64,000 nucleotides of DNA from Streptomyces sp. CB02056 (lineage in GTDB: Bacteria > Actinomycetota > Actinomycetes > Streptomycetales > Streptomycetaceae): NCBI RefSeq assembly GCF_001905545.1, contig NZ_LIPD01000005.1, positions 351,267-415,266 on the forward strand, read 5' to 3'. The notes beneath the pieces are model-generated. The model did no database searches. It was not told the origin of the DNA and was given only the letters and a program-made list of their open reading frames with translations. Positions 7,253 through 15,660 of this stretch are shown piece after piece; within the stretch, counting starts at the first letter, position 1, and each line of letters begins with the position of its first letter. The position numbers were made by a program, and so were the translations under genes.

Positions 7253-9618
7253 AGCTCGGCGGACACGCGACGGTCCTGATCCGGGCGGACGCCTTCACCC
7301 TGCTCTGCGACCCCCACCTGCACGACAGCTACCGGGGCGGCCTCCTCGGCTTCGCCCCCGCTCGACGCGTCCTGCCGCACGCGCTGCCCCGGCCCGACGC
7401 GGTGTGGATCTCCCACTCCCATCGCGACCACTTCGACCTCGCCTCCCTGGCCCGGCTCGACCGGGCGCTGCCGGTCCTGCACCCCGACGACCCGAGGATC
7501 GCGCACGCCCTCCGCCGGCTGGGCTTCCGCGACACCGTCGTGGTGCGCGACTGGACGGCGTTCAGCCCGCGCCGGGGCGTCGAACTGACCTGGACGCCCT
7601 CGACGATGGCCGTCCCCGAGCACGGGCTCTCGGTCCGCACCCGGGACGCCTTCGTCTGGCACATGGTCGACAGCCTGGTCACGCCCGCGTGGGTGCGGCG
7701 GCTGCTCGCCGACGGACCACCGCCGGACGTCCTGCTGGCTCCCTGCCAGCCGATCGAGGAGACCCGCAGTGTGGAGGGCGTCCCACCCGGAGTGGACCCG
7801 GACTGGTCCGACCCGCTGACGGCGCTGATGGCACAGGTCCGCCCCGCACACGTGGTCCCGCTGCCGGAGGGGCAGTACGGGCTGGGCGAAGCGGCCTGGC
7901 TCAACGGGCACAAGTTTCCCGTACCGCCCCGGCTGGTCGACCGGGCGCTGCGCGCGGACGACCCGGACCGCCGGGTGCTGCGCCCCGGCCCGGGAGACCG
8001 GCTCACCGTGGCGGGAGGGACCGTGCGGTGGGAGGAGGCCGCCGTGGAGTGGGTGCGGGCCACCGACGAGCCGCGCGACCGCAGCTACCGTCCGGGAAGC
8101 TGGATCGGCCGGCTGGCCGCGGGCCCCGGTCCCGCCGCCGGGGACGGCCGGAGCGCGCCGGACGGCCACAGCGGAGCGGCGGCACTGGACCGGGTGTTCC
8201 CCGGGCTCCCGGGGCTTCCCGGGGCTGACGCCCCCTCCGGCCGGGTGACGGTACCCGGCCTGCCCGAGCTCGCGGCGGCCGCCCGGGGCCGGCTCCGCGC
8301 CACCGCGTACCGCTTCGTCACGGTGGGCGCCGGCGCGGAGCCGCTCGCGGAGCGGACCGTACGGCTGGGCGTCGACGGCACGCTGTCCGCCCTGCCGTCG
8401 GCGAGCGTGCCGGACGTCGAACTGGCGGTCTCCGTCCGGGATCTGGACGACCTGCTCGACGGGCGCCTGGGCTACTCCGCGGCGCAGTACGGCGGGCGGC
8501 TGCGCGAGGTGCGGCCCGGGCCGGCGGCCGATCCCGACGCCGGCCCCGCCGTCGTCACCAGCCGGCATGACCCGGTCCCCGCCACCGGGGCGGTGATGCT
8601 GTCGGGCACCGGGCTGTTCGCGATCCTGCTGCGCGCCCGGCTCGGTTCGGCACTGGTGGAACTGGACCACGAGCTCGACGCCCGGCTCCCGGACCGTCCG
8701 GTGCTTCCGGTGCTTCCGCCCTCCGCGCCGCCGGCCCGTACCCTTCCCCCGGTCGTCCGGCCGCAGCCGCGGGCCGGGGAGCAGCCGCCCCGGTTCTGGC
8801 CGCGCGTCGCCCGCTGCCTGGCGCGGGGCGAGGACCCGTCCGCCGCGTCCGGGACGTTCACCGACGCCGGTCGCACGCACTACCTCGGCGTGCTCGGGCG
8901 CGGCGAGTGGCCCGCGCCCGGGCCCGGGCCGGACGACGGCGTGGGGCTGCTCGTGCTCACGAGCCTGCTGGACGCCCAACCCCACCTCGGTGGCGGGGTG
9001 CGGTTCCCGGACTCCTCCTACCGGCGGTTGCTGGCGAACATCGAGCGCTCTCCCGTCCGCCGGTGGCGGGTAGCCGCGGCGCTTCCCCCGGGGGTGCGGG
9101 TGCCCCGGTGGCGTGCGGCCTCGCTGTTCCCCGTCTCGGCCGAGCGGCTCCGTGCCGACCTGGCCCGCCGGGGCTGGGACGGCGAACTGCTCGGCCAGGT
9201 CGGTCCCGACCCCGCCGTGACCGGGGGAGCCGAGCGCTGCTGGTGGCTCGGCGTGCCCCCGCTGGAGGGGCCGTCCGACGGCCGGCGGGCCCTGGTCCTC
9301 CAGGAGTCGCCCGGGTGCCGGCTCCACGGTCTGGTCGAGGCCGCCCCCGGGCCGGAGGACCCGGCAGTGGAACAGCCCGACTTCCGCGTGCGGGCGGCGC
9401 TGTCCCGCCCGTCGCCGCCACCGGACGCCGTCCTGCACGCACTGCTCGGCGGTGACGTGCGGTTCTCCTGGCTGCTGCCGCCCCGGGAGACCGTGCGGAA
9501 GGCCGGGCGGGCCGTGGACCCGGTCGCCTTCGCGGAGCGGGTCGCCCTGCTCGCCCTCGCGGAACTGGCCCGCCGGGCGTACCCGAGGACCGGGCCGCCA
9601 CCGGCCGGCACCGGCTGA
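7237..9618 (+). CDS. Large metallo-beta-lactamase-fold protein with unknown C-terminal half
   Basis: This 793-residue protein starts with an MBL-fold hydrolase domain: HATVLIRADAFTLLCDPHL leads to the metal motif HSHRDHFD (residues 60-67), with further family features in FVWHMVDS and PLPEGQYGLG. This is closest in feel to the UlaG/RomA type. From about residue 290 the protein continues through a Pro/Gly-rich linker into about 500 residues with no motif I recognise. That part includes a low-complexity stretch around residue 490 and ends GPPPAGTG. It overlaps the RdgB gene by 16 bases and is probably translationally coupled. Reaction and substrate are unknown. Confidence 0.8.
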   Translation: MPVALELGGHATVLIRADAFTLLCDPHLHDSYRGGLLGFAPARRVLPHALPRPDAVWISHSHRDHFDLASLARLDRALPVLHPDDPRIAHALRRLGFRDTVVVRDWTAFSPRRGVELTWTPSTMAVPEHGLSVRTRDAFVWHMVDSLVTPAWVRRLLADGPPPDVLLAPCQPIEETRSVEGVPPGVDPDWSDPLTALMAQVRPAHVVPLPEGQYGLGEAAWLNGHKFPVPPRLVDRALRADDPDRRVLRPGPGDRLTVAGGTVRWEEAAVEWVRATDEPRDRSYRPGSWIGRLAAGPGPAAGDGRSAPDGHSGAAALDRVFPGLPGLPGADAPSGRVTVPGLPELAAAARGRLRATAYRFVTVGAGAEPLAERTVRLGVDGTLSALPSASVPDVELAVSVRDLDDLLDGRLGYSAAQYGGRLREVRPGPAADPDAGPAVVTSRHDPVPATGAVMLSGTGLFAILLRARLGSALVELDHELDARLPDRPVLPVLPPSAPPARTLPPVVRPQPRAGEQPPRFWPRVARCLARGEDPSAASGTFTDAGRTHYLGVLGRGEWPAPGPGPDDGVGLLVLTSLLDAQPHLGGGVRFPDSSYRRLLANIERSPVRRWRVAAALPPGVRVPRWRAASLFPVSAERLRADLARRGWDGELLGQVGPDPAVTGGAERCWWLGVPPLEGPSDGRRALVLQESPGCRLHGLVEAAPGPEDPAVEQPDFRVRAALSRPSPPPDAVLHALLGGDVRFSWLLPPRETVRKAGRAVDPVAFAERVALLALAELARRAYPRTGPPPAGTG

Positions 9619-9662
9619 CCCCGACCGCCCCCGGCCGCTTCCGACCGACCTCAAGGACCGTG

Positions 9663-10898
9663 ATGCTCTCCGAACTACCGCCCCGGCACCGCCCGGACCA
9701 CCTCCGCGCCGCGTGCGTCATCCTCGACGGGCAGGACCGGGTCCTGCTCACCGAACCGCGGTCGGCCGACGAGCGGCCCGGCCTGCCCTGGGCCGTCGTG
9801 TCGCCGGGCAGCACCGCTCGGGAGACCGCCGCGGACGTGGCCCGCCACGCCTGCCGCCAACGCGTGGCCCCGACCCGGCTGCGCTACCTCACCGAACTCC
9901 ACCTCCCGCCCGGCCCCCACGGGGAAGCGCCCCACGACCTGCGGGTGTTCGTCCACCGGTACGCGGGCGCCTCCCGGCGTACCGCACCCGGCCCGGACCT
10001 GCGCTGGAGCCCGCCGCAGTCCGGTACCGGGGAGGGCCTTGGACTCGACGCGGCATCCGCGTACTGCGTCGGCGAGTTGCTGCGGCACCGCCCCGACGAC
10101 GCCGCGGACGACGGCGGGATCCGTGCCGTGGCCGAGATCGAGGACGAGGCGCGGCGGCTGATCGATCCGGTCCCCGCGCTGTGGCGCAGGGACGGAGCGG
10201 CCCGCGTGGTGGTCATCGGCCCGCCCGCCGTCGGCAAGAGCACCCTGCTGAAGCGGCACACCGCCCGCGCCCCGGACACCGAGCACGTGCGGGACATCGT
10301 CCCGGTGCGCCGGGACCGGGACCGGGACCGGGACCGGGACCGGGACCGGGACCGGGGCCCGGGCCCGGGCCCGGACAACTACCTGACCCGCTACCTGCGC
10401 GGGGACGACACCTCGGGGTTCTTCTGCCAGATGGAGACCCTGCTGCTGCGGGTCCTGCAGAACCTCCGCACCGGCGAGAGCGGCGTCATGGACCAGGACG
10501 TGCACAGCTCGCTGGCCTACGCCAAGGCGCTCCGGCTGAGCGGCGCCCTGAACGCCCAGCAGTACGAGACGTACTACCGCTACCACCACCTGATCACCTC
10601 CGCGCTGCCGCCGCCCGAGGCGGTGGTCCACCTGACCGCCCGTACCGACGTGCTGATGCGCCGGCTGCGCCGCCGCGACCGCGTCCTGGAGCGCTCGTTC
10701 ACCAGCTCCTACGTGTCCCTGGTGGCCCAGTGCTTCGAGGACGTGGCCGAGGAGCTCGCCCCGCGGATCCCCGTCCACCACCTCGACACCTCCGAGCTGA
10801 ACCCCGACCAGGTGCTGGCGCGCTTCGAGGAGCTGCTCCCCGCACGCACCGGCTCCACCGACCGAAGGACCGACCGACATGACCAAGCCCAAGGCTGA
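9663..10898 (+). CDS. Nudix-like plus P-loop deoxynucleoside-kinase-like fusion protein
   Basis: The N-terminal ~140 residues resemble a Nudix domain (AACVILDGQDRVLLTEPR, PGLPWAVVSPG) but I see no intact Nudix box. The C-terminal half carries a P-loop GPPAVGKSTLL at about residues 186-196, the MDQDVHSSLAYAKAL segment and an LERSFTSSYVSLVAQ motif. These follow the deoxynucleoside/thymidylate kinase pattern of an acceptor-site aspartate followed by an Arg-rich lid. A hexanucleotide repeat encodes (Arg-Asp)7 between the P-loop and the acceptor region. AAGGA lies five bases before ATG 9663. The end overlaps the radical SAM gene by 20 bases. It may phosphorylate a nucleoside intermediate; the exact substrate is not readable. 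Confidence 0.72.
   Translation: MLSELPPRHRPDHLRAACVILDGQDRVLLTEPRSADERPGLPWAVVSPGSTARETAADVARHACRQRVAPTRLRYLTELHLPPGPHGEAPHDLRVFVHRYAGASRRTAPGPDLRWSPPQSGTGEGLGLDAASAYCVGELLRHRPDDAADDGGIRAVAEIEDEARRLIDPVPALWRRDGAARVVVIGPPAVGKSTLLKRHTARAPDTEHVRDIVPVRRDRDRDRDRDRDRDRGPGPGPDNYLTRYLRGDDTSGFFCQMETLLLRVLQNLRTGESGVMDQDVHSSLAYAKALRLSGALNAQQYETYYRYHHLITSALPPPEAVVHLTARTDVLMRRLRRRDRVLERSFTSSYVSLVAQCFEDVAEELAPRIPVHHLDTSELNPDQVLARFEELLPARTGSTDRRTDRHDQAQG
10311..10374 (+). repeat. In-frame hexanucleotide tandem repeat (CGGGAC)7 then (GGGCCC)3-like
   Basis: Seven exact copies of CGGGAC run from 10311 to 10352, followed by a short GGGCCC-type run to about 10374. They encode alternating Arg-Asp, then Gly-Pro. 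The repeat is in frame, so copy-number change alters only the linker length of the kinase-like protein. It is a plausible slippage-prone site. Confidence 0.95.
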
Positions 10899-11913
10899 CT
10901 GGCGCAATCCGGGACCCGCTCCGACCGGCGGCCCGCTCATCGACACGTTCGGCCGGGTCGGCGGCGACCTCCGGATCTCCGTGATCGACAAGTGCAATCT
11001 GCGGTGCACCTACTGCATGCCGGCCGAGGGGCTGCCCTGGCTGGAGAAGGAGGAGCTCCTCACCGTCGACGAGATCGACCGGCTCGCCCGGCTCTTCCAC
11101 TCCCTCGGGGTGCGCGACTTCAAGATCACCGGCGGGGAGCCGACCGTCCGCCGGGAACTGCCCGAGATCGTGGCCCGGGTGTGCGCGCTGGAGGGGGTGG
11201 ACGTCTCCATCACCACCAACGGGCTGCTGCTGGACCGTCTGGCCCGCCCCTTGCGGGAGGCGGGGCTGCGCAGGATCACGGTGTCCTGCGACTCCCTGAT
11301 GAGGCACCGCTACGCCGAGATGACCCGTCGGGACGCCTTCGACAAGGTGACCGCGGGGCTGGAGGCGGCCCGCGAGGCCGGATTCGACCCAATCAAGATC
11401 AACTGTGTGGTGATCCGCGGCAGCAACGAGGACGAGGCCGTCGACTTCGCCCGCCTGGCGCGGGAAGGCGGCTACGACGTGCGCTTCATCGAGTACATGC
11501 CGCTGGACGCGGAGCGGACCTGGGAGCGGGAGAAGGTCGTCCCGGCCGCCGAGACGCTGGCGGCGGTCTCCGCGGCCTACGACCTGGCCCCCGTCGTCCA
11601 GGACGCGCCGCAGCCGGCCACCTCCTTCCGCTTCGCCGACGGGGCCCCGGGGGTCCTGGGCTTCATCCCCTCGGTGACGAAGCCCTTCTGCGACAGCTGC
11701 AACCGCATGCGGACCACGGCCGAAGGCGCCTTCCGCGTCTGCCTGTTCGCGCTGGAGGAGACCGACCTGCGCACCGCGCTCCGCTCCGGTGCCGACGACG
11801 CCGAACTGGAACGGCTGGTCCGCGAGGCGCTCTGGCACAAGTGGCCCGGACACAAGATCAACCACCCCGACTTCGTCCGGCCCGACCGCAGCATGTCGAT
11901 GATCGGCGGCTGA
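10879..11913 (+). CDS. MoaA-type radical SAM enzyme (GTP 3',8-cyclase family)
   Basis: The 344-residue protein keeps every hallmark I know for MoaA. The radical SAM cluster is CNLRCTYC with Cys39, Cys43 and Cys46. A FKITGGEPTVR strand and SMSMIGG, a C-terminal Gly-Gly tail, are present. The second-cluster cysteines are Cys271, Cys274 and Cys288, in FCDSCNRMR and FRVCLF with the family spacing. MoaA converts GTP into 3',8-cyclo-7,8-dihydro-GTP, the first step to molybdopterin. No moaC, moaD or moaE lies nearby. Its neighbours are an NTP pyrophosphatase, a nucleoside-kinase-like protein and a glycosyltransferase. It may therefore supply a cyclised purine nucleotide to a natural product; that is inference. 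Confidence 0.9.
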   Translation: MTKPKADWRNPGPAPTGGPLIDTFGRVGGDLRISVIDKCNLRCTYCMPAEGLPWLEKEELLTVDEIDRLARLFHSLGVRDFKITGGEPTVRRELPEIVARVCALEGVDVSITTNGLLLDRLARPLREAGLRRITVSCDSLMRHRYAEMTRRDAFDKVTAGLEAAREAGFDPIKINCVVIRGSNEDEAVDFARLAREGGYDVRFIEYMPLDAERTWEREKVVPAAETLAAVSAAYDLAPVVQDAPQPATSFRFADGAPGVLGFIPSVTKPFCDSCNRMRTTAEGAFRVCLFALEETDLRTALRSGADDAELERLVREALWHKWPGHKINHPDFVRPDRSMSMIGG

Positions 11914-11917
11914 AGCC

Positions 11918-13009
11918 GTGAACGGCCGTGTGGTCTCCTTCACCTGGGGCCGGGGGCTGGGCCACGTCTCCCGCCAGATCGCCGTCCACCGCGAACTGCG
12001 CGGGCTGGGCCGGGACTCCCTGCTGCTGACCGAACGGCCCCAACGGCTGATCGAGGACTACGGCTTCGCCCAGACCGTCCTGCCCACCGACGCCGACAGC
12101 CTGGTCGGCGAGCCACTGCACGGGACCGGCCCCGCGGTGGACCACGGTCTCGCCCGGGCCATGGTCGCCTGGGTGCTGCGACCGGACGACGTGGTGCTGC
12201 ACGACGTGACGGTGCAGCGGGAACTGTACGACCAGGCCGCCCGACTGGGCTGCCCCCAGTTCCTGGTGCACCGCTTCCAGCGCAACCGCCCCGACCCGCC
12301 CCACTGGGTCTCCCGCCACACGCCCGCCATCGGCACGATCTACCTGCTGGGCGAGCCCGGACCGGAGGAGACCGTCCACGGGGTGCGCGTGCTGGGGGTG
12401 CCCCACGTCGTCCGGCCGCTGCTCGACGACCGGTCGCCCTGGCCCCAGGACACCCGCGCCCTCCGGGTCGCGGTGGTGGCCGGCGGCGGCGGGCACGACG
12501 ACGCGCCCGGCTTCCTCACGGCCGCGCTGCACGGCATCCGCGCGTTCACGCGCGGACGCCCCGCCGGCGTCGACGTCCTGGTGCTCACCGGCCCGCACTT
12601 CGACGGAGCCGTCCTCGTGCCACCCGGCCTGCCCGGGCCGGTGCGGGTCCGCCCGTACCTGGGGCCGTCGTACGACGTGTACCGGCACGCCGACGCCGCG
12701 ATCACCCACGCCGGGTACAACACCGTGCAGGAACTGGTCCGTTCCGGCGTGCCGGTGGTGGCCGTCCCCGGCGTCCGCGACTTCGACGACCAGCGCGTCC
12801 ACCTCAAGGCCGCCGACAGCCCCAATGTGGTGGTCGCCGACGCCGAGGAGCACGCCATCGCCCGGGCCCTGGCCGAAGCCCTCAACGGCCCGTCCGGCAC
12901 CCGGGCCCGGCCGACCGCCACCCCCGCCCGACAGGCGGACGGCGCCGCCCGGATCGCCCGCGACCTGGTCGCCGCCACCTCCCGCGGCAGCGGCGCGGAG
13001 GCACCGTGA
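11918..13009 (+). CDS. MurG/UDP-glycosyltransferase-like GT-B glycosyltransferase
   Basis: The 363-residue protein has the GT-B N-terminal FTWGRGLGHVSRQIAVHREL motif (a glycine-rich loop like that of MurG-type enzymes). It also has the C-terminal donor-binding segment ADAAITHAGYNTVQELVRSGVPVV with the expected His-Ala-Gly. A VAVVAGGGGHDD strand connects the two lobes. It would transfer a sugar from a nucleotide sugar to an acceptor in the cytoplasm. The GTG start is four bases after the radical SAM stop, so it is the last gene of the operon starting at 5778. The last ~30 residues are Ala/Arg/Thr-rich and probably disordered. Confidence 0.85.
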   Translation: MNGRVVSFTWGRGLGHVSRQIAVHRELRGLGRDSLLLTERPQRLIEDYGFAQTVLPTDADSLVGEPLHGTGPAVDHGLARAMVAWVLRPDDVVLHDVTVQRELYDQAARLGCPQFLVHRFQRNRPDPPHWVSRHTPAIGTIYLLGEPGPEETVHGVRVLGVPHVVRPLLDDRSPWPQDTRALRVAVVAGGGGHDDAPGFLTAALHGIRAFTRGRPAGVDVLVLTGPHFDGAVLVPPGLPGPVRVRPYLGPSYDVYRHADAAITHAGYNTVQELVRSGVPVVAVPGVRDFDDQRVHLKAADSPNVVVADAEEHAIARALAEALNGPSGTRARPTATPARQADGAARIARDLVAATSRGSGAEAP

Positions 13010-13358
13010 CGCCCGGACACCGCCCCCGCTCGACACGGTCGATGTCGAGCTGACCACCGAATCCTGCCCTCAGGGGAGTTGATCTTCCTCGGCTTCGGGA
13101 GGATGCCCCGTGGCAGCCGTGCACGTCACCGTGTGGGACGACCGCGACCGGGCCGGCGGAGGCCGCACGCCCAGGGACTCGCCGCCGTCAACGCCATCCT
13201 GCGGGAGCTCTGGGGCCGACCCGGTTCCGCACCGGCTACCGGTCCCGCCCCGCGGCCGCGGGCCTACCAGCCGACTTGCGGACTGCCGGACCAGGGGCGG
13301 TGATAGGAGGGGGAAGAACAGCGAACCCGCCCGCGGGCCGTCCGGCCCAGGAGGAACC
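13010..13358. other. Intergenic stretch, no gene supported
   Basis: These 349 bases follow the glycosyltransferase. One plus-strand frame from about 13110 is open but has no recognisable family or good ribosome site, so I do not call it. Confidence 0.55.
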
Positions 13359-13529
13359 ATGTCGCACCACAAGTCGAACAAGGACGTCGAGGGCGACCCC
13401 GACACCGGCCACGGCCGCGGCCTGCCGCGACGCCCCGACGAGGCCGAGCTCGAGGAGCGCACCGAGGAGGACCGCGAGGAGGTCGGCCTGGCGCCCGACG
13501 CCGACGAGGCCGACGAGGACGGCAGATAG
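13359..13529 (+). CDS. Small acidic hypothetical protein
   Basis: A 56-residue, very acidic protein starts at ATG 13359 with GAGGAA at ideal spacing. It begins MSHHKSNKDVEGDPDTG and ends DADEADEDGR, with no hydrophobic core, so it is probably disordered. Similar short acidic proteins are common in streptomycetes, but I know no function. It is followed by a strong hairpin. Confidence 0.65.
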   Translation: MSHHKSNKDVEGDPDTGHGRGLPRRPDEAELEERTEEDREEVGLAPDADEADEDGR

Positions 13530-13584
13530 GAGCAGGGCCTGGTGAGCCGCCCGCCCCGGTGGTGGTCGGCGGCCTGCGCACGCT

Positions 13585-13622
13585 CCCGGCCGACCGACGC
13601 GCTCGGGCGTCGGTCGGCCGGG
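13585..13622. terminator. Bidirectional hairpin terminator
   Basis: A perfect 16-bp inverted repeat (13585-13600 with 13607-13622) encloses a 6-base loop. It lies between the small acidic gene (plus) and the S8 protease (minus), which converge, so it can end both transcripts. No T-run follows, as is usual in Streptomyces. Confidence 0.85.
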
Positions 13623-13635
13623 CGGAACCGCGGGA

Positions 13636-15501
13636 TCAGAAGGTGAGGTTCCAGGCGTCGATCGTGCCGGTGTCGCCGGAGGCGCCGTCCTTCACGCGGA
13701 GCTTCCAGGTGCCGTTCGCCGCGCTCGCGGAGGCGTTGACGGTGTAGGTCTTGGCGACGTTGTCGGTGCTGTCGCTGTTCGGGAAGTCCTCCAGGAGGTA
13801 GACCGTGCCGTCGGGCGCGACCAGGGAGATAACGAGGTCGCCGCGGTAGGTGTGCTTGATGTCCACGCCGACCTTGAGCGTCGCCGGGGCGTTGCCGGTG
13901 ACGCCGGTGACGGTGATCGGGCTCTCCACCGTGGTGTTGTCGGGGATCGCCACGTCGGCGGTGTTCTCGAAGTACGTGCCGGTGGGCTGGGTGGCGCCGC
14001 CGACCGCCTTCAGCGCGTCGACCTGGCCCTCGCCGAAGAAGGAGTTGTTGGCGGTGGTGCCGGTGCAGCGGCTGTCGGAGGCGGGGCAGGCCAGGTCGTT
14101 GGCCTGGCTCGCCAGCCGGGCCCGGATGTCGGCCGGGGTGAGCGAGGGGTTCGCGCTCGCGATCAGCGCGGCCACCCCGGTGACGTGCGGGGAGGCCATC
14201 GAAGTGCCGCTCTTGGTGCCGTACTTGCCGCCGGGCAGGGTCGAGTAGACGCCGGTGGCACCGTCACCGCCGGGCGCCGCGACGTCGATGACGCCCCGGC
14301 CGAAGTTGGAGTAGGAGGCCTTGCCGCTGCCGCTGCCCGTGGCCGCGACGGTCACCACGCCGGGGAGTTCGGTGGGGATGTCGATGCAGGCGTTGGTGAT
14401 CGTCCGGGTGACCTTGGTGGAGTCGTTCGGGCTCTCGGTGTCGGTGGTCTTGTTGGCCAGGTCGTAGTTGGCGTTGCCGGCCGCCGCGACCTGCAGCGAG
14501 CCCTTGCCCTCGGCGTACTCCTGGGCGCGCTTGACGCCCTCGATGATGGCCGCCTGGTCGAGGTCGTTCGGGCAGTTGAACTGCCAGGGGTCGGTGTAGT
14601 AGCTGTTGTTGGTGACCTTGAAACCGTGGTCGCCGGCCCAGACGAAGCCGCAGACGGTGTTCTCGGCGTAGAACAGGGTGCTGGTCGGCTCGGCGATCCG
14701 GACCGAGGCGATCTTCACGCCCGGTGCGACACCGATGACGCCCTTGCCGTTCTTCGCGGCCGCGATGGTGCCGGCGACGTGGGTGCCGTGGGTGTCCACG
14801 TCCCGCCAGGCGCCGGTGCGGGCGTCGGGCTTGCCGTAGGCGCAGGAGACCGAGTCGGCGGCGTCGAAGTTCGGCGCGAGGTCCTGGTGCTGGTCGTCCA
14901 CGCCGGTGTCGAGCACGCCGACCTTGACGGACGGCGAGCCGGTGCTGACGCTCCAGGCCTGGTCGGCCTTGATCTGCGTCATGTCCCAGCGGTTGGACTC
15001 GGTGAGCGTGGTGGTCGCCTGCGCCGGGTTGGCGGGCAGCGCCGGGCTGTAGGCGTCGGCCGGCACGTCGGAGGTGCGGGTCGCGCCGACCTGCTGGATG
15101 CCGGTGACGGTGCGCAGCGCGGCGGCGAAGCCGGCGCTGGTGGAGTGGGCGACGATGACGCCGATCTGGTCGTAACTCGAGAAGACCGTACCGCCCTTGG
15201 CGGCGACGGCGGCCTTGGCTGCGGCGATGTCGGCGGGGGCGCTGATCACCAGGTAGGCGCGGGTGCCGGCGGCCCAGCCCGCCGCGCCGCCCGCGGCGGC
15301 GGGAACGGCGGGGGCCTGGGCGGCGGGGGCCTGCGTGGCGGGCGCTTGTGCCGCGGGCACGGAGACGGCGCCGGGGACGGTGGGGGTGGTGGTCGTGGTG
15401 GCGGCGGTCGCGAACGCGGTGGGGGTGGCGAGCGCCATGGCCGAGAGCACGGCGAGGGCTGCGGCCGGGCGGCCGAGCCGCCGGGATATCAGGGGTGACA
15501 C
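13636..15501 (-). CDS. Secreted subtilisin-family (S8) serine protease with P-domain
   Basis: The 621-residue precursor has a signal peptide (RRLGRPAAALAVLSAMALAT, cleavage near residue 33). An Ala/Pro-rich linker and an inhibitor-type prodomain (about 80-140) follow. The S8 catalytic domain has Asp198 in VGVLDTGVD, His238 in DTHGTHVAGT, oxyanion Asn343 in AAAGN and Ser434 in SGTSMASPHV. Residues from about 500 form a proprotein-convertase P-domain: HTYRGDLVISLVAPDG, and the end GTIDAWNLTF. The GTG start has GGAGG five bases upstream. It lies downstream of sigK-rskA on the same strand, separated by 159 bp. All catalytic residues are present, so it should be active outside the cell. Confidence 0.95.
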   Translation of the reverse strand: MSPLISRRLGRPAAALAVLSAMALATPTAFATAATTTTTPTVPGAVSVPAAQAPATQAPAAQAPAVPAAAGGAAGWAAGTRAYLVISAPADIAAAKAAVAAKGGTVFSSYDQIGVIVAHSTSAGFAAALRTVTGIQQVGATRTSDVPADAYSPALPANPAQATTTLTESNRWDMTQIKADQAWSVSTGSPSVKVGVLDTGVDDQHQDLAPNFDAADSVSCAYGKPDARTGAWRDVDTHGTHVAGTIAAAKNGKGVIGVAPGVKIASVRIAEPTSTLFYAENTVCGFVWAGDHGFKVTNNSYYTDPWQFNCPNDLDQAAIIEGVKRAQEYAEGKGSLQVAAAGNANYDLANKTTDTESPNDSTKVTRTITNACIDIPTELPGVVTVAATGSGSGKASYSNFGRGVIDVAAPGGDGATGVYSTLPGGKYGTKSGTSMASPHVTGVAALIASANPSLTPADIRARLASQANDLACPASDSRCTGTTANNSFFGEGQVDALKAVGGATQPTGTYFENTADVAIPDNTTVESPITVTGVTGNAPATLKVGVDIKHTYRGDLVISLVAPDGTVYLLEDFPNSDSTDNVAKTYTVNASASAANGTWKLRVKDGASGDTGTIDAWNLTF

Positions 15502-15660
15502 GTATCCTCCGATTCAGACCGTGCGTGAGGGGGATCGCACGGGAATTGAGGGAAACATGCCAGATTTAGCAGGAGTTGGGGAAGACTTTACGCCCGGCGA
15601 CTTTCCACGGAAGCGTTACGTTTTGATGTCACGGGGCCTCCGGCACCCATCGGGGTGTCA

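Noticed and set aside
10311..10374. Tandem repeat considered as a CRISPR or replication iteron
   Set aside because: Units are six bases with no spacers and lie in frame inside a gene.
9675..11009. Long open minus-strand frame antisense to the kinase-like and MoaA-like genes
   Set aside because: It is a GC-bias artefact: codon pattern, motifs and ribosome sites all support the plus-strand genes.
13110..13358. N-terminal extension of the small acidic protein
   Set aside because: The ATG at 13359 has an ideal ribosome site and the upstream residues are low complexity.
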